Shown: positions 32,562 to 42,707, numbered from the stretch's first letter. The stretch is DNA of 64,000 bases from an uncultured Lachnospiraceae bacterium (GCA_910589265.1 CAJUTQ010000039.1:29866-93865), one strand, 5' to 3'. A program made the numbers and translations. Notes: generated from the letters alone by a model not told the origin.

Positions 32562-33440
32562 ATGTCATTGCTGGAAGCTGTTTTAATGGGAATTTTGCAG
32601 GGAATTACAGAGTTTTTGCCTGTAAGCAGTTCTGGACATTTAGCAATATTTAAAAATGTATTTCAAGTCAATACAAATACAGGTCTTTTGTTTGACATTC
32701 TCTTACACGTTGGAACATTAGTAGCTGTGTGCATTGTTTATTACAAAGATATTATTCGTATGTTTGTAGAGGGAGTTGGACTTCTTTTGGATATTTTTCG
32801 AAATATGGGAGTTTTTGTCCATAATTTGTCGACAAAGAGGAGAAGGAAATATTACCCTCTCATGAAAAGCCCTTACCGCAAGCTGACCCTGCTTATTCTT
32901 ATATCTACTGTTCCAACAGGAATATTTGGACTTTTTTTAAAAGGGATCATTGAAGTGGCTGAGGGAGGGCTTTTGATTCCAGGGATTTGTCTCATTGCAA
33001 CAGGGGTCCTTCTTCTTATTTCAGATCAGATTCCAAGAGGAGATATAAAAACGAAAGAAGCAGGATATAAAAGCGCCGCATGGATTGGAATATGTCAAGG
33101 AGTTGCAACTCTTCCGGGACTTTCCCGGTCTGGAACAACGATTACTGCCTGTATGGTTCAAGGATTTGACCGGAAATTTGCAGTGAAATATTCCTTTCTC
33201 ATGTCAATCCCTGTCATTTTAGGGGCTGCGCTCATGGAATTAAAAGATATTGGAAAGGAAGCAGTTATCCCAAAGGGAGAAATTTTCTATTATATAGCAG
33301 GTATGGCAGTGGCAGGCATAGTAGGGTATGTATGTATCAAAACAATGCTTGTGGCTGTAAAGAAGAAAAAATTTAAAGTGTTTTCTTTTTATTGCCTCAT
33401 TGTAGGAGTCCTTTCCGTTATAGGCTATGTGGTAATGTAA
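32562..33440 (+). CDS. uppP: Undecaprenyl-diphosphatase (BacA/UppP)
   Basis: 292 residues with eight membrane segments. ILQGITEFLPVSSSGHL (residues about 10-26) and LPGLSRSGTTITA (about 185-197) are the two signature motifs with catalytic Glu, Ser, His and Arg. It recycles the C55 lipid carrier for peptidoglycan and teichoic acid synthesis by removing a phosphate, and extra copies give bacitracin resistance. GGGAGG precedes the ATG at 32562. A cytosolic insertion (KRRRKYYPLMKSPYRK) near 105 is longer than in E. coli. Confidence 0.95.
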   Translation: MSLLEAVLMGILQGITEFLPVSSSGHLAIFKNVFQVNTNTGLLFDILLHVGTLVAVCIVYYKDIIRMFVEGVGLLLDIFRNMGVFVHNLSTKRRRKYYPLMKSPYRKLTLLILISTVPTGIFGLFLKGIIEVAEGGLLIPGICLIATGVLLLISDQIPRGDIKTKEAGYKSAAWIGICQGVATLPGLSRSGTTITACMVQGFDRKFAVKYSFLMSIPVILGAALMELKDIGKEAVIPKGEIFYYIAGMAVAGIVGYVCIKTMLVAVKKKKFKVFSFYCLIVGVLSVIGYVVM

Positions 33441-33457
33441 CAAGGGGGAGTTTTAAA

Positions 33458-36049
33458 ATGGCTTCTAATACAAAACGAAAAGGAGCCTCTAAAAAAAGGG
33501 GAAAGAAACAAAAACAGCAGGAAAACAAGCTGATGGATGAAGCATTCCTTCTGCTTGTTTTGGCTTTTTGCATTTTACTGCTTTTAAGTAACTTTAATGT
33601 TATAGGAAGTTTTGGAAGGATGGTTAGCGGAGTCTTATTTGGGATATGCGGCATTACGGCATATATAGCTCCTATTGCTATATTTGCCTCGGTTCTTTTT
33701 TCTGTAGCCAACAGGGGGAATCAAGCTGCTGTCATAAAAACAGTTTCAGCGGCCGTCTTATTTCTTATGCTCTGTATTTTAGCTCAGCTCACATTAGGCA
33801 CAGATACACCCAAACTAGAGCCAGAAACTTATTATCAATTTGCATTGGAAAATAAAAAAGGCGGAGGCGTCCTAGGAGGCGTCCTGGCCCATGGCTTATC
33901 TATGGCTATTGGTGTTGCTGGTTCTTATATACTAGTCCTTATTCTTTCTATTATCTGTATTGTGTTTATTACAGAGCGTTCCTTTTTAGGAGGGGTAAAA
34001 AAAGGAAGCACATCCCTCTATCATGCTGCAAAAGAGGATACTGCCCGTAGAAGGGCTTTAAGAAAAGAAAGGGAAGTGGAAAAAAAGGAGAGAGAAGAAC
34101 AGGAAAGGGAAGAAGAAAGAAAGCGGCGAATGGACAAAAAAGTAGCTGGAGTTATGATGGATACTTCCATAGGGCAGTCTCAGGCCATAGAACAGTCCCC
34201 TCCTTTAGAAAAAGAGACATTGGAAGATGTATATGAAGAGATGGGGGAGATTTTCACAGAACAAAAAATAGTGAAAGAAAGGAGAGGAGATCTAGATTAT
34301 ATCTCTGTTCATAAAAACCATCCTATTCAGACAAGAGAGAAAGAGAAGGACAGAGAGTTCTCTTTTGATGAGGAAGAAGAAGCGCTCTCTTTTTATAACG
34401 AAGAAATGAAAGAAATAAAACCAGTGGAGAAAAGAAAGGAAAAAGAGAAAGAGCTGGAAGAGGAGAGGGATGAGATTGTCATCCATGGAGATTTTGGCAA
34501 AGAGGAAGAAGGCGAAAGTTTGGAGACAGAGCCAGAGGAAAAGGTGGAAGAATTTCCGAAGGTAAGAAAGGAGAAAGAGGAGAGGGATTATCATCTCCCC
34601 TCTACAGAGCTTTTGGAAAAGGGGAAAGGAAAAGACAACGGCGAGTCTACGAAGGGGTTAAAGGAAACGGCAATGCATCTTAAGTCAATTTTAGATAGCT
34701 TTGGGGTAAAGGTGACCATTAAGGACATTAGTAAAGGCCCTACAGTGACCAGATATGAAATGCAGCCAGAACAAGGAGTGAAGGTAAGTAAAATAGTGAA
34801 TCTGGCCGATGACATTAAATTAAACTTGGCAGCCGTTGATGTACGTATTGAAGCTCCTATTCCAGGAAAGGCAGCCGTTGGCATTGAAGTGCCAAATAAA
34901 GAGACAAGCGCCGTCATGTTTCGAGAACTCATTGAAAGCAAAGAGTTTCAGGAATTTCCATCGAAACTAGCCTTTGCTGTAGGCAAGGACATTGCAGGAA
35001 AGGTTGTTGTGACAGATATTGGAAAAATGCCCCATCTTCTCATTGCAGGGGCTACAGGCTCTGGAAAATCTGTTTGTATCAATACATTAATTATGAGTAT
35101 TTTGTACAAGGCGTCTCCAAAAGAAGTAAAGCTGATTATGATTGATCCAAAGGTGGTGGAGCTTAGCGTATATAATGGAATTCCCCATTTAATGGTTCCT
35201 GTTGTGACAGATCCAAAAAAAGCTGCAGGAGCCCTTCACTGGGGTGTAACGGAAATGGATGATCGATACCAGAAATTTGCAGATTTCAATGTAAGAGATT
35301 TAAAAGGATACAATAAAAAGTTAAAGACAATGAGGACAGAAGGAAAAGAGGATGTTCCAAAGGAACTCCCCCAGATTATTATTATTGTAGATGAGCTGGC
35401 GGATTTAATGATGGTTGCCCCAGGAGAGGTGGAGGAATCCATCTGCCGTTTGGCCCAGCTTGCCAGAGCGGCAGGTATCCATTTGATTATTGCCACCCAG
35501 AGGCCTTCTGTAGATGTTATTACAGGATTAATTAAGGCAAATATGCCTAGCAGAATTGCCTTTAGTGTATCCAGTGGTGTGGACTCTAGAACCATTTTGG
35601 ACATGGTAGGGGCGGAAAAGCTTCTTGGGAAAGGGGACATGCTCTTTTATCCCCAGGGATATTCTAAACCAGCCAGGATGCAGGGAGCCTTTGTCTCTGA
35701 TGAGGAGGTTTCTAAAGTCGTGGAGTTTTGGTCGGATCAGTCTGGCCCAGACTACAATAGGGAGGTAGAAGAAAAGATGGTAACTGCTGGAGTTTCTACC
35801 AAAGGAGGGGGAGAAGGAGGAACAGAAAGAGATGCTTATTTTATAGAAGCCGCCCGGTTTTTAATTGAAAAGGACAAGGCTTCTATTGGCATGCTTCAGA
35901 GAGCTTTCAAAGTGGGCTTTAACAGGGCGGCCAGAATTATGGAGCAGCTGGCCGATGCTGGCGTTGTAGGGGAAGAAGAAGGAACAAAGCCTAGAAAAAT
36001 ACTAATGAGTCTAGAACAGTTTGAACAGTACATAGAAGAGGCTATCTAA
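33458..36049 (+). CDS. ftsK: FtsK/SpoIIIE DNA translocase
   Basis: 863 residues. A basic start, four N-terminal membrane spans (about 25-185), a highly charged Glu/Lys linker (about 190-390), then the alpha/beta motor: KGPTVTRYEMQPEQGVKVSKI, Walker A GATGSGKSVC (about 530), Walker B IIIIVDELADLMM, and IIATQRPSVDVITGLIK. The C-terminal gamma winged helix reads FLIEKDKASIGMLQRAFKVG and recognises polar DNA sequences. It pumps chromosome DNA at the septum or into the forespore; whether it is FtsK or SpoIIIE cannot be decided here. AAGGGGG precedes the ATG at 33458. Confidence 0.95.
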   Translation: MASNTKRKGASKKRGKKQKQQENKLMDEAFLLLVLAFCILLLLSNFNVIGSFGRMVSGVLFGICGITAYIAPIAIFASVLFSVANRGNQAAVIKTVSAAVLFLMLCILAQLTLGTDTPKLEPETYYQFALENKKGGGVLGGVLAHGLSMAIGVAGSYILVLILSIICIVFITERSFLGGVKKGSTSLYHAAKEDTARRRALRKEREVEKKEREEQEREEERKRRMDKKVAGVMMDTSIGQSQAIEQSPPLEKETLEDVYEEMGEIFTEQKIVKERRGDLDYISVHKNHPIQTREKEKDREFSFDEEEEALSFYNEEMKEIKPVEKRKEKEKELEEERDEIVIHGDFGKEEEGESLETEPEEKVEEFPKVRKEKEERDYHLPSTELLEKGKGKDNGESTKGLKETAMHLKSILDSFGVKVTIKDISKGPTVTRYEMQPEQGVKVSKIVNLADDIKLNLAAVDVRIEAPIPGKAAVGIEVPNKETSAVMFRELIESKEFQEFPSKLAFAVGKDIAGKVVVTDIGKMPHLLIAGATGSGKSVCINTLIMSILYKASPKEVKLIMIDPKVVELSVYNGIPHLMVPVVTDPKKAAGALHWGVTEMDDRYQKFADFNVRDLKGYNKKLKTMRTEGKEDVPKELPQIIIIVDELADLMMVAPGEVEESICRLAQLARAAGIHLIIATQRPSVDVITGLIKANMPSRIAFSVSSGVDSRTILDMVGAEKLLGKGDMLFYPQGYSKPARMQGAFVSDEEVSKVVEFWSDQSGPDYNREVEEKMVTAGVSTKGGGEGGTERDAYFIEAARFLIEKDKASIGMLQRAFKVGFNRAARIMEQLADAGVVGEEEGTKPRKILMSLEQFEQYIEEAI

Positions 36050-36062
36050 AGGGAGGATGAAC

Positions 36063-37733
36063 ATGAAGTCAGACATAGAAATTGCACAAGAAGCCCATAT
36101 GCTGCCTATTGAAGAGATTGGGGGAAAACTTTCTATTGACAAAGAAGGATTAGAATTATATGGGAAGTACAAAGCAAAAATAACGGATTCTTTTTTAGAT
36201 AAAATAAAGATCAATCCCAGTGGTAAGCTTGTACTAGTGACTGCCATCAATCCTACTCCCGCAGGAGAGGGAAAGACGACAACGACTATTGGCTTGGGAC
36301 AGGCCTTGGGAAAGTTGGGAAAAAAGGCAGTCGTTGTCCTTAGAGAGCCTTCTTTGGGACCGTGTTTTGGCATAAAGGGAGGGGCAGCTGGAGGCGGATA
36401 TGCCCAAGTCCTTCCTATGGAAGATTTGAATCTCCATTTTACAGGAGATTTTCATGGAATTACCTCTGCCAATAATTTATTGGCAGCCCTTTTAGACAAC
36501 CATATTCAGCAAGGAAATGAGTTGGAGATAGATACAAGAAAAATTGTATGGAAGCGCTGTCTGGATATGAACGACAGGGTGTTAAGAAATATTGTAGTAG
36601 GCATGGGGAATCCAGGGGATGGCTTTTTGCGAGAAGAACATTTCACCATAACGGCAGCCTCAGAAATCATGGCTATTTTATGTCTTGCAGAAGATATGAA
36701 AGATTTAAAGAGCCGCCTAGAAAGGATTGTGGTTGCTTACAATAAAAAAGGAGAGCCAGTAACTGCCAAAGATCTCAAAGGGGTTGGGGCCATGGCGGCT
36801 CTTTTGAAAGATGCCATGAAACCTAATCTAATACAGACATTGGAAAATACTCCTGCTATAGTCCATGGAGGGCCCTTTGCCAATATTGCCCATGGCTGTA
36901 ACAGTGTACGGGCCACAAAGGCAGCTTTGAAGCTTGCAGACTATGTGATTACGGAAGCAGGATTTGGAGCAGATTTAGGGGCAGAGAAGTTTTTCCACAT
37001 AAAATGCAGCCAAGCTTCTTTAAAGCCTGATGCCGTTGTTCTTGTAGCGACAATAAAAGCGTTAAAATACAATGGAGGCGTGCCTAAGAAAGACTTAGGG
37101 ACAGAAAATATGGAAGCTTTAGAAAGGGGAATTGCTAATTTAGAAAAACATATAGAAAATTTACAAAAATTTCATGTACCAGTTTTGATTGCTTTAAATG
37201 CCTTTGTGTCAGATACAAAGCAGGAAATTGCCTATGTTAAAAATATTTGTGAAAAATCAGGCTGTGGTTTTGCCCTTTCAAAGGCTTGGGAAAAGGGAGG
37301 CGAAGGAGGATTAGAGATGGCAGAAAATCTACTCCATATATTGGCCACAAAGGAAAGCCATTTTCGTCCTCTTTATAAAGAAGAGAATTCTTTGAAGGAA
37401 AAAATAGAGATTGTGGCAACAAAGCTCTATGGGGCCTCTTGCGTTTTTTATAGTCCAAAGGCAGAAAAAGGACTGGCCCATTTGGAAAATTTGGGATTTG
37501 GAAGGCTGCCCATATGCATGGCAAAGACCCAGTATTCCTTATCCGATGATCCTTCCTTATTAGGAAGACCGACAGATTTTACATTAACAGTGAGGGATGT
37601 GTATGTGTCTTTAGGAGCTGGATTTGTCGTTGTGCTGACAGGAGATATGATGACAATGCCAGGTCTGCCAAAATTTCCGGCAGCTTTTAATATAGATATT
37701 ACAGAAAAGGGAGTTATCACAGGGCTATCGTAA
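36063..37733 (+). CDS. fhs: Formate--tetrahydrofolate ligase
   Basis: 556 residues, the standard length. The P-loop-like INPTPAGEGKTTTTIGLGQA lies near 63-82. LREPSLGPCFGIKGGAAGGG and FTGDFHGITSANNLL are diagnostic. It charges formate to 10-formyl-THF with ATP, the entry step of the methyl branch of one-carbon (Wood-Ljungdahl type) metabolism and of purine synthesis. The ATG at 36063 has GGAGG 6 bases upstream; the ATG two codons earlier overlaps that site. It starts 13 bp after ftsK and is followed by folD. Confidence 0.97.
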   Translation: MKSDIEIAQEAHMLPIEEIGGKLSIDKEGLELYGKYKAKITDSFLDKIKINPSGKLVLVTAINPTPAGEGKTTTTIGLGQALGKLGKKAVVVLREPSLGPCFGIKGGAAGGGYAQVLPMEDLNLHFTGDFHGITSANNLLAALLDNHIQQGNELEIDTRKIVWKRCLDMNDRVLRNIVVGMGNPGDGFLREEHFTITAASEIMAILCLAEDMKDLKSRLERIVVAYNKKGEPVTAKDLKGVGAMAALLKDAMKPNLIQTLENTPAIVHGGPFANIAHGCNSVRATKAALKLADYVITEAGFGADLGAEKFFHIKCSQASLKPDAVVLVATIKALKYNGGVPKKDLGTENMEALERGIANLEKHIENLQKFHVPVLIALNAFVSDTKQEIAYVKNICEKSGCGFALSKAWEKGGEGGLEMAENLLHILATKESHFRPLYKEENSLKEKIEIVATKLYGASCVFYSPKAEKGLAHLENLGFGRLPICMAKTQYSLSDDPSLLGRPTDFTLTVRDVYVSLGAGFVVVLTGDMMTMPGLPKFPAAFNIDITEKGVITGLS

Positions 37734-37763
37734 GCATAAATATGGGATGGAAGGAAGTAGAAC

Positions 37764-38600
37764 ATGGGAAAAATCATTGATGGAAAGAAAATTTCAGAGC
37801 AAATGAAGGAAGAATTAAAAGATAAAGTGGAAAAATTAAAAGCGCAGGGGAAAAAAGTGACCTTGGCTGTCGTTCAGGTAGGGGATGATCCAGCTTCATC
37901 GGTTTATGTAAATAATAAAAAAAAGACATGCGCTTATATAGGAATTGGATCTTTGTCTTATGAGCTTTCTAAGGAGGCAAAGGAAGAAGAATTGCTGTCT
38001 CTCATTGAAGAATTAAATGGGAGGGAGGACGTCAATGGAATTCTCGTTCAGCTGCCCCTACCTCCCCATATGGATGAACAGAAAGTGATTGGCGCAATTT
38101 CACCGAAAAAGGACGTAGATGGCTTTCACCCTTTTAATGTGGGAGCTCTAAGTATCGGGCAAAAGGGATTTGTTTCTTGTACTCCAGCAGGAATTATAGA
38201 GTTATTAAAGCGTTCCTGTATAGAGATAGAAGGAAAGGAATGTGTTGTTATAGGCAGGAGTAATATTGTTGGAAAACCAATGGCTCTCCTCCTATTAAGA
38301 GAAAATGGGACAGTGACCATTGCCCATTCAAAAACGAAAAATTTGAAAGAAATAGCAAAAAGGGCAGATATTCTTATTGTTGCTGTAGGCAAGGCGAAAA
38401 TGATAACAAAAGAGTATGTAAAAGAGGGGGCCGTTGTCATTGATGTAGGAATTCATAGAAATGAGCAAAATAAACTTTGTGGAGATGTTGATTATGAAGA
38501 CGTCTTTCCAATTTGTAGTGCCCTTACTCCAGTTCCAGGAGGGGTAGGACCAATGACCATAGCGATGCTGATGAATAATTGCGTAGAATCTGTGCTGTAA
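37764..38600 (+). CDS. folD: Bifunctional methylene-THF dehydrogenase / methenyl-THF cyclohydrolase
   Basis: 278 residues. Catalytic YVNNKKKTC (about 49-57), the PLPPH loop near 100 (VQLPLPPHMDEQ), the cofactor motif VIGRSNIVGKPMA near 160, and the C-terminal TPVPGGVGPMTIAML are all present. It interconverts 10-formyl-, methenyl- and methylene-THF, the two steps following Fhs. Immediate placement after fhs (30 bp) supports a co-transcribed one-carbon unit. Confidence 0.97.
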   Translation: MGKIIDGKKISEQMKEELKDKVEKLKAQGKKVTLAVVQVGDDPASSVYVNNKKKTCAYIGIGSLSYELSKEAKEEELLSLIEELNGREDVNGILVQLPLPPHMDEQKVIGAISPKKDVDGFHPFNVGALSIGQKGFVSCTPAGIIELLKRSCIEIEGKECVVIGRSNIVGKPMALLLLRENGTVTIAHSKTKNLKEIAKRADILIVAVGKAKMITKEYVKEGAVVIDVGIHRNEQNKLCGDVDYEDVFPICSALTPVPGGVGPMTIAMLMNNCVESVL

Positions 38601-38621
38601 AAAAGAAAAGAGTGATGTGTT

Positions 38622-40073
38622 ATGGTTTGTCCAAAATGTGGAACAGAAATAAGGGAAGGGCATTTGTATTGTGAAAGCTGTGGATATGAAATTCAGATTG
38701 TGCCAGAATTTGAGCCAGAATTGGAGGACAGCTTACATGCAGCAATGCAGGGAATGGTTCAGTCTGTAGCTGTTACAGGGGAAGAGAAACTGGAAGAACC
38801 CCCAGTGCCATTAAAAAAGAAAGAGAAAAGGGAAATTGACGTTTTGATCCCTTTAGCCCATCCCGCCAATGAAATGAGAAAAAAGGGAAAGAGAAAAAAA
38901 GTAATAGCTGCCTTATGTATGGGAGTCCTTATCATCGCATCTTTTAGCGGGTTTTTATGGTATCAGTATTCCCCAGACTTTCAAATAGAAAAGGCAATGA
39001 CAGCTACAAAGGAGAGAAAATATGAGGAAGCAGTTTTTCATCTAGAGAGAGCTTTTGAGCTAAGCCAAGGAAATGAGGAAGTCATGTATCTTCTGGGAGA
39101 AGCATATGCCAGAGCAGGAAAAGAGGAAATGGCTGTCGATCTCCTTATGGATTTAATAGAAGAAAATCCAGAAAATATAGAAGCATATAAAAAGCTGATT
39201 TCTATTTATGAGTTAGAGAAAAGACATGAAAAGATCCATAATCTTGTTGCCAGCATAGGAGAGGGAAACATAAAGGAAGAACTCATAGATTATTTGTCTC
39301 ATCCTCCTCAATTTAGTATAGAAGAAGGTTCTTATAAAGAAGAACTGTCCTTGAAATTAACATCAGAACAAGAGGGAAGTATTTATTATACAATGGACGG
39401 GGGAAAGGCAACGGAAAATTCCATGAAATATGAATCACCCATACCTATTAAAGAGGGGATTCATGTCATTTCCGCTATTTTTGTCAGTGAAAAAGGGATT
39501 GTCAGCAAAAGTGTGGAAAAAACATATAAGGTGGAGCTTGCCATACCTCTGCCACCTGTTGTAACTCCTGCTTCTGGCATATATGCAAAGCCTGTTTATA
39601 TTAAGGCAGATACAGAAGAGGAAGGAGAAATCTATTATACATTGGATGGGACAGAACCTACAAAGGAATCCAAACGCTACTTAGGACCGATTCCAATGCC
39701 TCTTGGAGCAAGCAAAGTGAAATTTTCTGTTATTACAAAGTATGGGAAAGCAAGCAAGGCGACAGAAGCAAATTATCATTTAAATGTGGCTGCCCTAGTG
39801 TCACCAGAGACAGCAGTCCTTGCCATTAAAAATATGCTCATTGCTAAGGGAGAGATTTTAGATTATGCAGGGCATACGACAGATTTATCTGGCGTTTATG
39901 AATATGGATGTAATTTGGCAGTATCTGAGGGAGCAAGAAATTATTATATTATAGAAGAAAGATACAATGGCACAGAGACAGGAAAAACATATGCCGTGGA
40001 TATGATGAGCGGGGAGTTGTTTGCCGCTGTTTACAATCGAATTGGGAAGTTCGAATTTACTATATTTTATTAA
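38622..40073 (+). CDS. Membrane-anchored zinc-ribbon / TPR / CHB_HEX_C repeat protein
   Basis: 483 residues with a mixed architecture. A cytosolic zinc ribbon (CPKCGTEIREGHLYCESCG, residues about 3-21) is followed by an acidic linker and one membrane span (about 90-112). Outside are TPR-like helices (about 125-205: KYEEAVFHLERAFEL, EVMYLLGEAYARAGK). Two chitobiase/hexosaminidase C-terminal type repeats follow, with SIYYTMDGGKAT near 255 and EIYYTLDGTEPT near 340. The last 90 residues (LDYAGHTTDLSGVYEYG) are unrecognised. It may bind cell wall or sense it, but that is inference. It sits inside the fhs-folD-nfnAB run. Confidence 0.75.
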   Translation: MVCPKCGTEIREGHLYCESCGYEIQIVPEFEPELEDSLHAAMQGMVQSVAVTGEEKLEEPPVPLKKKEKREIDVLIPLAHPANEMRKKGKRKKVIAALCMGVLIIASFSGFLWYQYSPDFQIEKAMTATKERKYEEAVFHLERAFELSQGNEEVMYLLGEAYARAGKEEMAVDLLMDLIEENPENIEAYKKLISIYELEKRHEKIHNLVASIGEGNIKEELIDYLSHPPQFSIEEGSYKEELSLKLTSEQEGSIYYTMDGGKATENSMKYESPIPIKEGIHVISAIFVSEKGIVSKSVEKTYKVELAIPLPPVVTPASGIYAKPVYIKADTEEEGEIYYTLDGTEPTKESKRYLGPIPMPLGASKVKFSVITKYGKASKATEANYHLNVAALVSPETAVLAIKNMLIAKGEILDYAGHTTDLSGVYEYGCNLAVSEGARNYYIIEERYNGTETGKTYAVDMMSGELFAAVYNRIGKFEFTIFY

Positions 40074-40094
40074 AGATGAGTAGGAGGGAATGGG

Positions 40095-40982
40095 ATGTAC
40101 AAAATAGTGAAAGTAGAAAAATTAGCAGATAAAATATATCTCATGGATATAAAGGCAAAGCGTATTGCCAAATCTTGTGAGCCTGGCCAGTTTGTCATTG
40201 TAAAAATGGACGAAAGGGGAGAAAGAATTCCTTTAACTATTTGTGATTATGACAGGAAGGAGGAGACAATTACCATTGTTTTTCAGGCGCTTGGGTATTC
40301 TACCAATAGAATGACCGTCTTAAAAGAGAAGGATGCTTTTATGGATGTGACAGGTCCCTTGGGCTGTCCTTCAGATTTTGTCCATGAAGACTTGGAAGAA
40401 CTAAAGAAGAAAAAAATTCTCTTTGTGGCTGGAGGAGTTGGTGCTGCTCCTGTTTATCCACAAGTGAAATGGTTTCATCAACATGGGATAGATACAGATG
40501 TTATTGTAGGGGCAAAGACAAAAGAACTGGTCATTTTAGAAAAGGAAATGGAAGAAGTGGCAGGTAACTTATACATTACAACAGATGACGGATCTTATGG
40601 AAGTAAGGGAATGGTAACCGAGGTAATCAAGAGCTTAATAGAGGAAAAAGGATATCAATATAATAAATGTGTTGCCATTGGTCCTATGATCATGATGAAA
40701 TTTGTCTCTCTTTTAACAAAGGAGTACAACCTTCCCACCATTGTCAGTTTAAATCCCATTATGGTTGATGGCACAGGCATGTGTGGCGCCTGCCGGGTTA
40801 CGGTAGGAGAAAAGATAAAGTTTGCCTGTGTGGACGGTCCAGAGTTTGACGGACATCTTGTAAATTTTGATGAGGCAATGAAGAGACAGCAAATGTATAA
40901 GAAAGAAGAAGGGCAGAAGCTGTTAAAAGACAAGGAGGGAGACACAAAAGAATGCAGAGGCGTTTGTGGAGGTGAGAAATAA
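40095..40982 (+). CDS. nfnA: NfnA: small subunit of electron-bifurcating ferredoxin:NADP+ oxidoreductase
   Basis: 295 residues of the ferredoxin-NADP reductase / PyrK family. ERIPLTICDYD binds FAD, GGVGAAPVYPQVKW near 115 binds NAD, and the C-terminal MCGACRVTVGEKIKFACVDG holds the [2Fe-2S] cysteines. With NfnB it transfers electrons from NADH plus reduced ferredoxin to NADP+ by flavin-based bifurcation, as in C. kluyveri and Thermotoga. It shares TAATG with the next gene. A sulfide-dehydrogenase or glutamate-synthase partner reading is less likely because both Nfn subunits are present. Confidence 0.9.
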   Translation: MYKIVKVEKLADKIYLMDIKAKRIAKSCEPGQFVIVKMDERGERIPLTICDYDRKEETITIVFQALGYSTNRMTVLKEKDAFMDVTGPLGCPSDFVHEDLEELKKKKILFVAGGVGAAPVYPQVKWFHQHGIDTDVIVGAKTKELVILEKEMEEVAGNLYITTDDGSYGSKGMVTEVIKSLIEEKGYQYNKCVAIGPMIMMKFVSLLTKEYNLPTIVSLNPIMVDGTGMCGACRVTVGEKIKFACVDGPEFDGHLVNFDEAMKRQQMYKKEEGQKLLKDKEGDTKECRGVCGGEK

Positions 40983-42370
40983 TGAATGTATTAAAAAAAG
41001 TTCCAGTACGGGTGCAGGATGCAAAAGAACGGGCAGGAAATTTTGAAGAAGTAAGTTTTGGATATAATGAACAAGAGGCAATGGAAGAGGCAGTGCGCTG
41101 CATTCAATGCAAAAATGCAAAATGCGTGGATGGATGTCCAGTAGGCATTCATATTCCTGAATTTATACAAAAGGTAAAAGAAGGTCAGTTTGAGGAAGCT
41201 AGTAAAATTATTGGGGAGTCTTCAGCCCTTCCAGCAGTCTGCGGGCGGGTATGTCCCCAGGAAACCCAGTGTGAGGGAAGATGCATCCGGGGCATAAAAG
41301 GTGATCCTGTTGCTATCGGAAATTTGGAGCGGTTTGTGGCAGACTGGGCAAGAGAAAGGGGAATAAAGCCAGAGCCTCCAAAAGAGAAAAATGGGAAAAA
41401 GGTGGCGGTTATTGGAGCCGGCCCAGCAGGGCTGACATGTGGAGGAGACTTGGCAAAATTAGGATATGACGTAACGATCTTTGAGGCTCTCCATGAACCA
41501 GGAGGAGTACTTGTTTATGGGATTCCTGAATTTCGTCTTCCAAAAGATGAGGTAGTTAAAGCAGAGATTGATAATGTAAAAGCCCTAGGGGTAAAGATTG
41601 AGACAAACGTTGTCGTTGGAAAAGCGGTTACCATAGATGAGCTATTGAACGAAGAAGGATTTCAGGCAGTATTTATTGGTTCTGGCGCCGGCCTTCCTAA
41701 GTTTATGGGAATTCCAGGTGAAAATGCCAACGGAGTTTTTTCCGCCAATGAGTACTTAACAAGAAATAATTTAATGAAAGCCTTTGACAAAACATATGAC
41801 ACACCTATCATGCACGGCAAGGAAGTAGCTGTTATTGGCGGGGGGAATGTAGCCATGGATGCGGCTAGGACGGCTCTAAGACTGGGAGCAAAAGTTCATA
41901 TTGTTTACCGCAGAAGCGAAGAAGAGCTTCCTGCCAGACTAGAAGAAATTCACCATGCAAAGGAAGAAGGAATTATCTTTGATTTACTCACAAACCCAAC
42001 AGAAATCTTAGTAGATGAGCAAGGATGGGTAAGAGGAATGAAATGTGTGAAAATGGAATTAGGGGAACCAGATGAATCGGGGAGAAGAAGACCCATTGTG
42101 AAAGAAGGATCAGAATTTGAAATGGAATTAGATACAGTAATTATGTCTCTTGGTACTTCTCCTAATCCCCTCATTGCTACTACGACCAATGGTCTTGAAG
42201 TCAATAAGTGGAAATGTATTGTGGCGGACGAGGAATTAGGAGCAACATCAAAAGAAGGAGTTTTTGCAGGTGGGGATGCAGTAACAGGAGCAGCCACAGT
42301 TATTTTAGCAATGGGAGCTGGAAAGGCAGGAGCAAAAGGAATCCATGAATATTTAAGCAAAAAGAAGTAG
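40982..42370 (+). CDS. nfnB: NfnB: large subunit of electron-bifurcating ferredoxin:NADP+ oxidoreductase (GltA-type)
   Basis: 462 residues. The N-terminal domain binds two [4Fe-4S] clusters (CIQCKNAKCVDGCPVGIHIPEF near 40-60 and CGRVCPQETQCEGRCIRG near 82-102). An FAD Rossmann motif VIGAGPAGLTCGGDLAKLGY follows near 142, and the NADP motif VIGGGNVAMDAARTALRLGA near 285 with YRRSEEELPAR. Relatives are often labelled NADPH-dependent glutamate synthase small chain; the paired nfnA and absent large GltB support Nfn. Confidence 0.92.
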   Translation: MNVLKKVPVRVQDAKERAGNFEEVSFGYNEQEAMEEAVRCIQCKNAKCVDGCPVGIHIPEFIQKVKEGQFEEASKIIGESSALPAVCGRVCPQETQCEGRCIRGIKGDPVAIGNLERFVADWARERGIKPEPPKEKNGKKVAVIGAGPAGLTCGGDLAKLGYDVTIFEALHEPGGVLVYGIPEFRLPKDEVVKAEIDNVKALGVKIETNVVVGKAVTIDELLNEEGFQAVFIGSGAGLPKFMGIPGENANGVFSANEYLTRNNLMKAFDKTYDTPIMHGKEVAVIGGGNVAMDAARTALRLGAKVHIVYRRSEEELPARLEEIHHAKEEGIIFDLLTNPTEILVDEQGWVRGMKCVKMELGEPDESGRRRPIVKEGSEFEMELDTVIMSLGTSPNPLIATTTNGLEVNKWKCIVADEELGATSKEGVFAGGDAVTGAATVILAMGAGKAGAKGIHEYLSKKK

Positions 42371-42398
42371 TGTAGGGAGAACGGGAGGTTTTGGGAAA

Positions 42399-42698
42399 AT
42401 GGTATATCATATAGTCATGTGGAACTTTTTAGACTCTATGACAGAGGAGGAAAAGAAGTCTGCTGGAAGTCGAATCAAAGAGGAGCTAATGGCTGTGAAA
42501 GAACAGGTAAAGGGAGCCATATCTATAGAAGTGATATTATCTCCCCTATCTTCCAGTAATATGGAAATGGCATTAATGAGTTCTTTTGAAAATGAAAAGG
42601 CGTTGAAACAATATCAGGAACATCCAGCTCATTTGAAAGCTGCAGACTATATCCGAAAGGTCACTTGCAGCAGAGCATGTATGGATTATGAAATATAA
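42399..42698 (+). CDS. Dabb (stress-responsive alpha/beta barrel) domain protein
   Basis: 99 residues, a single dimeric ferredoxin-like barrel. It begins VYHIVMWNFLD, as in the family's 'H.V.f.' opening strand, and ends with YQEHPAHLKAADYIRKVTCSRACMDYE, where 'HP.H' is conserved. Function is generally unknown; some members act in small-molecule cyclisation or stress. It lies between nfnB and rlmH with short gaps, so it is probably in the same transcript. Confidence 0.88.
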   Translation: MVYHIVMWNFLDSMTEEEKKSAGSRIKEELMAVKEQVKGAISIEVILSPLSSSNMEMALMSSFENEKALKQYQEHPAHLKAADYIRKVTCSRACMDYEI

Positions 42699-42707
42699 GA
42701 GGCAAGG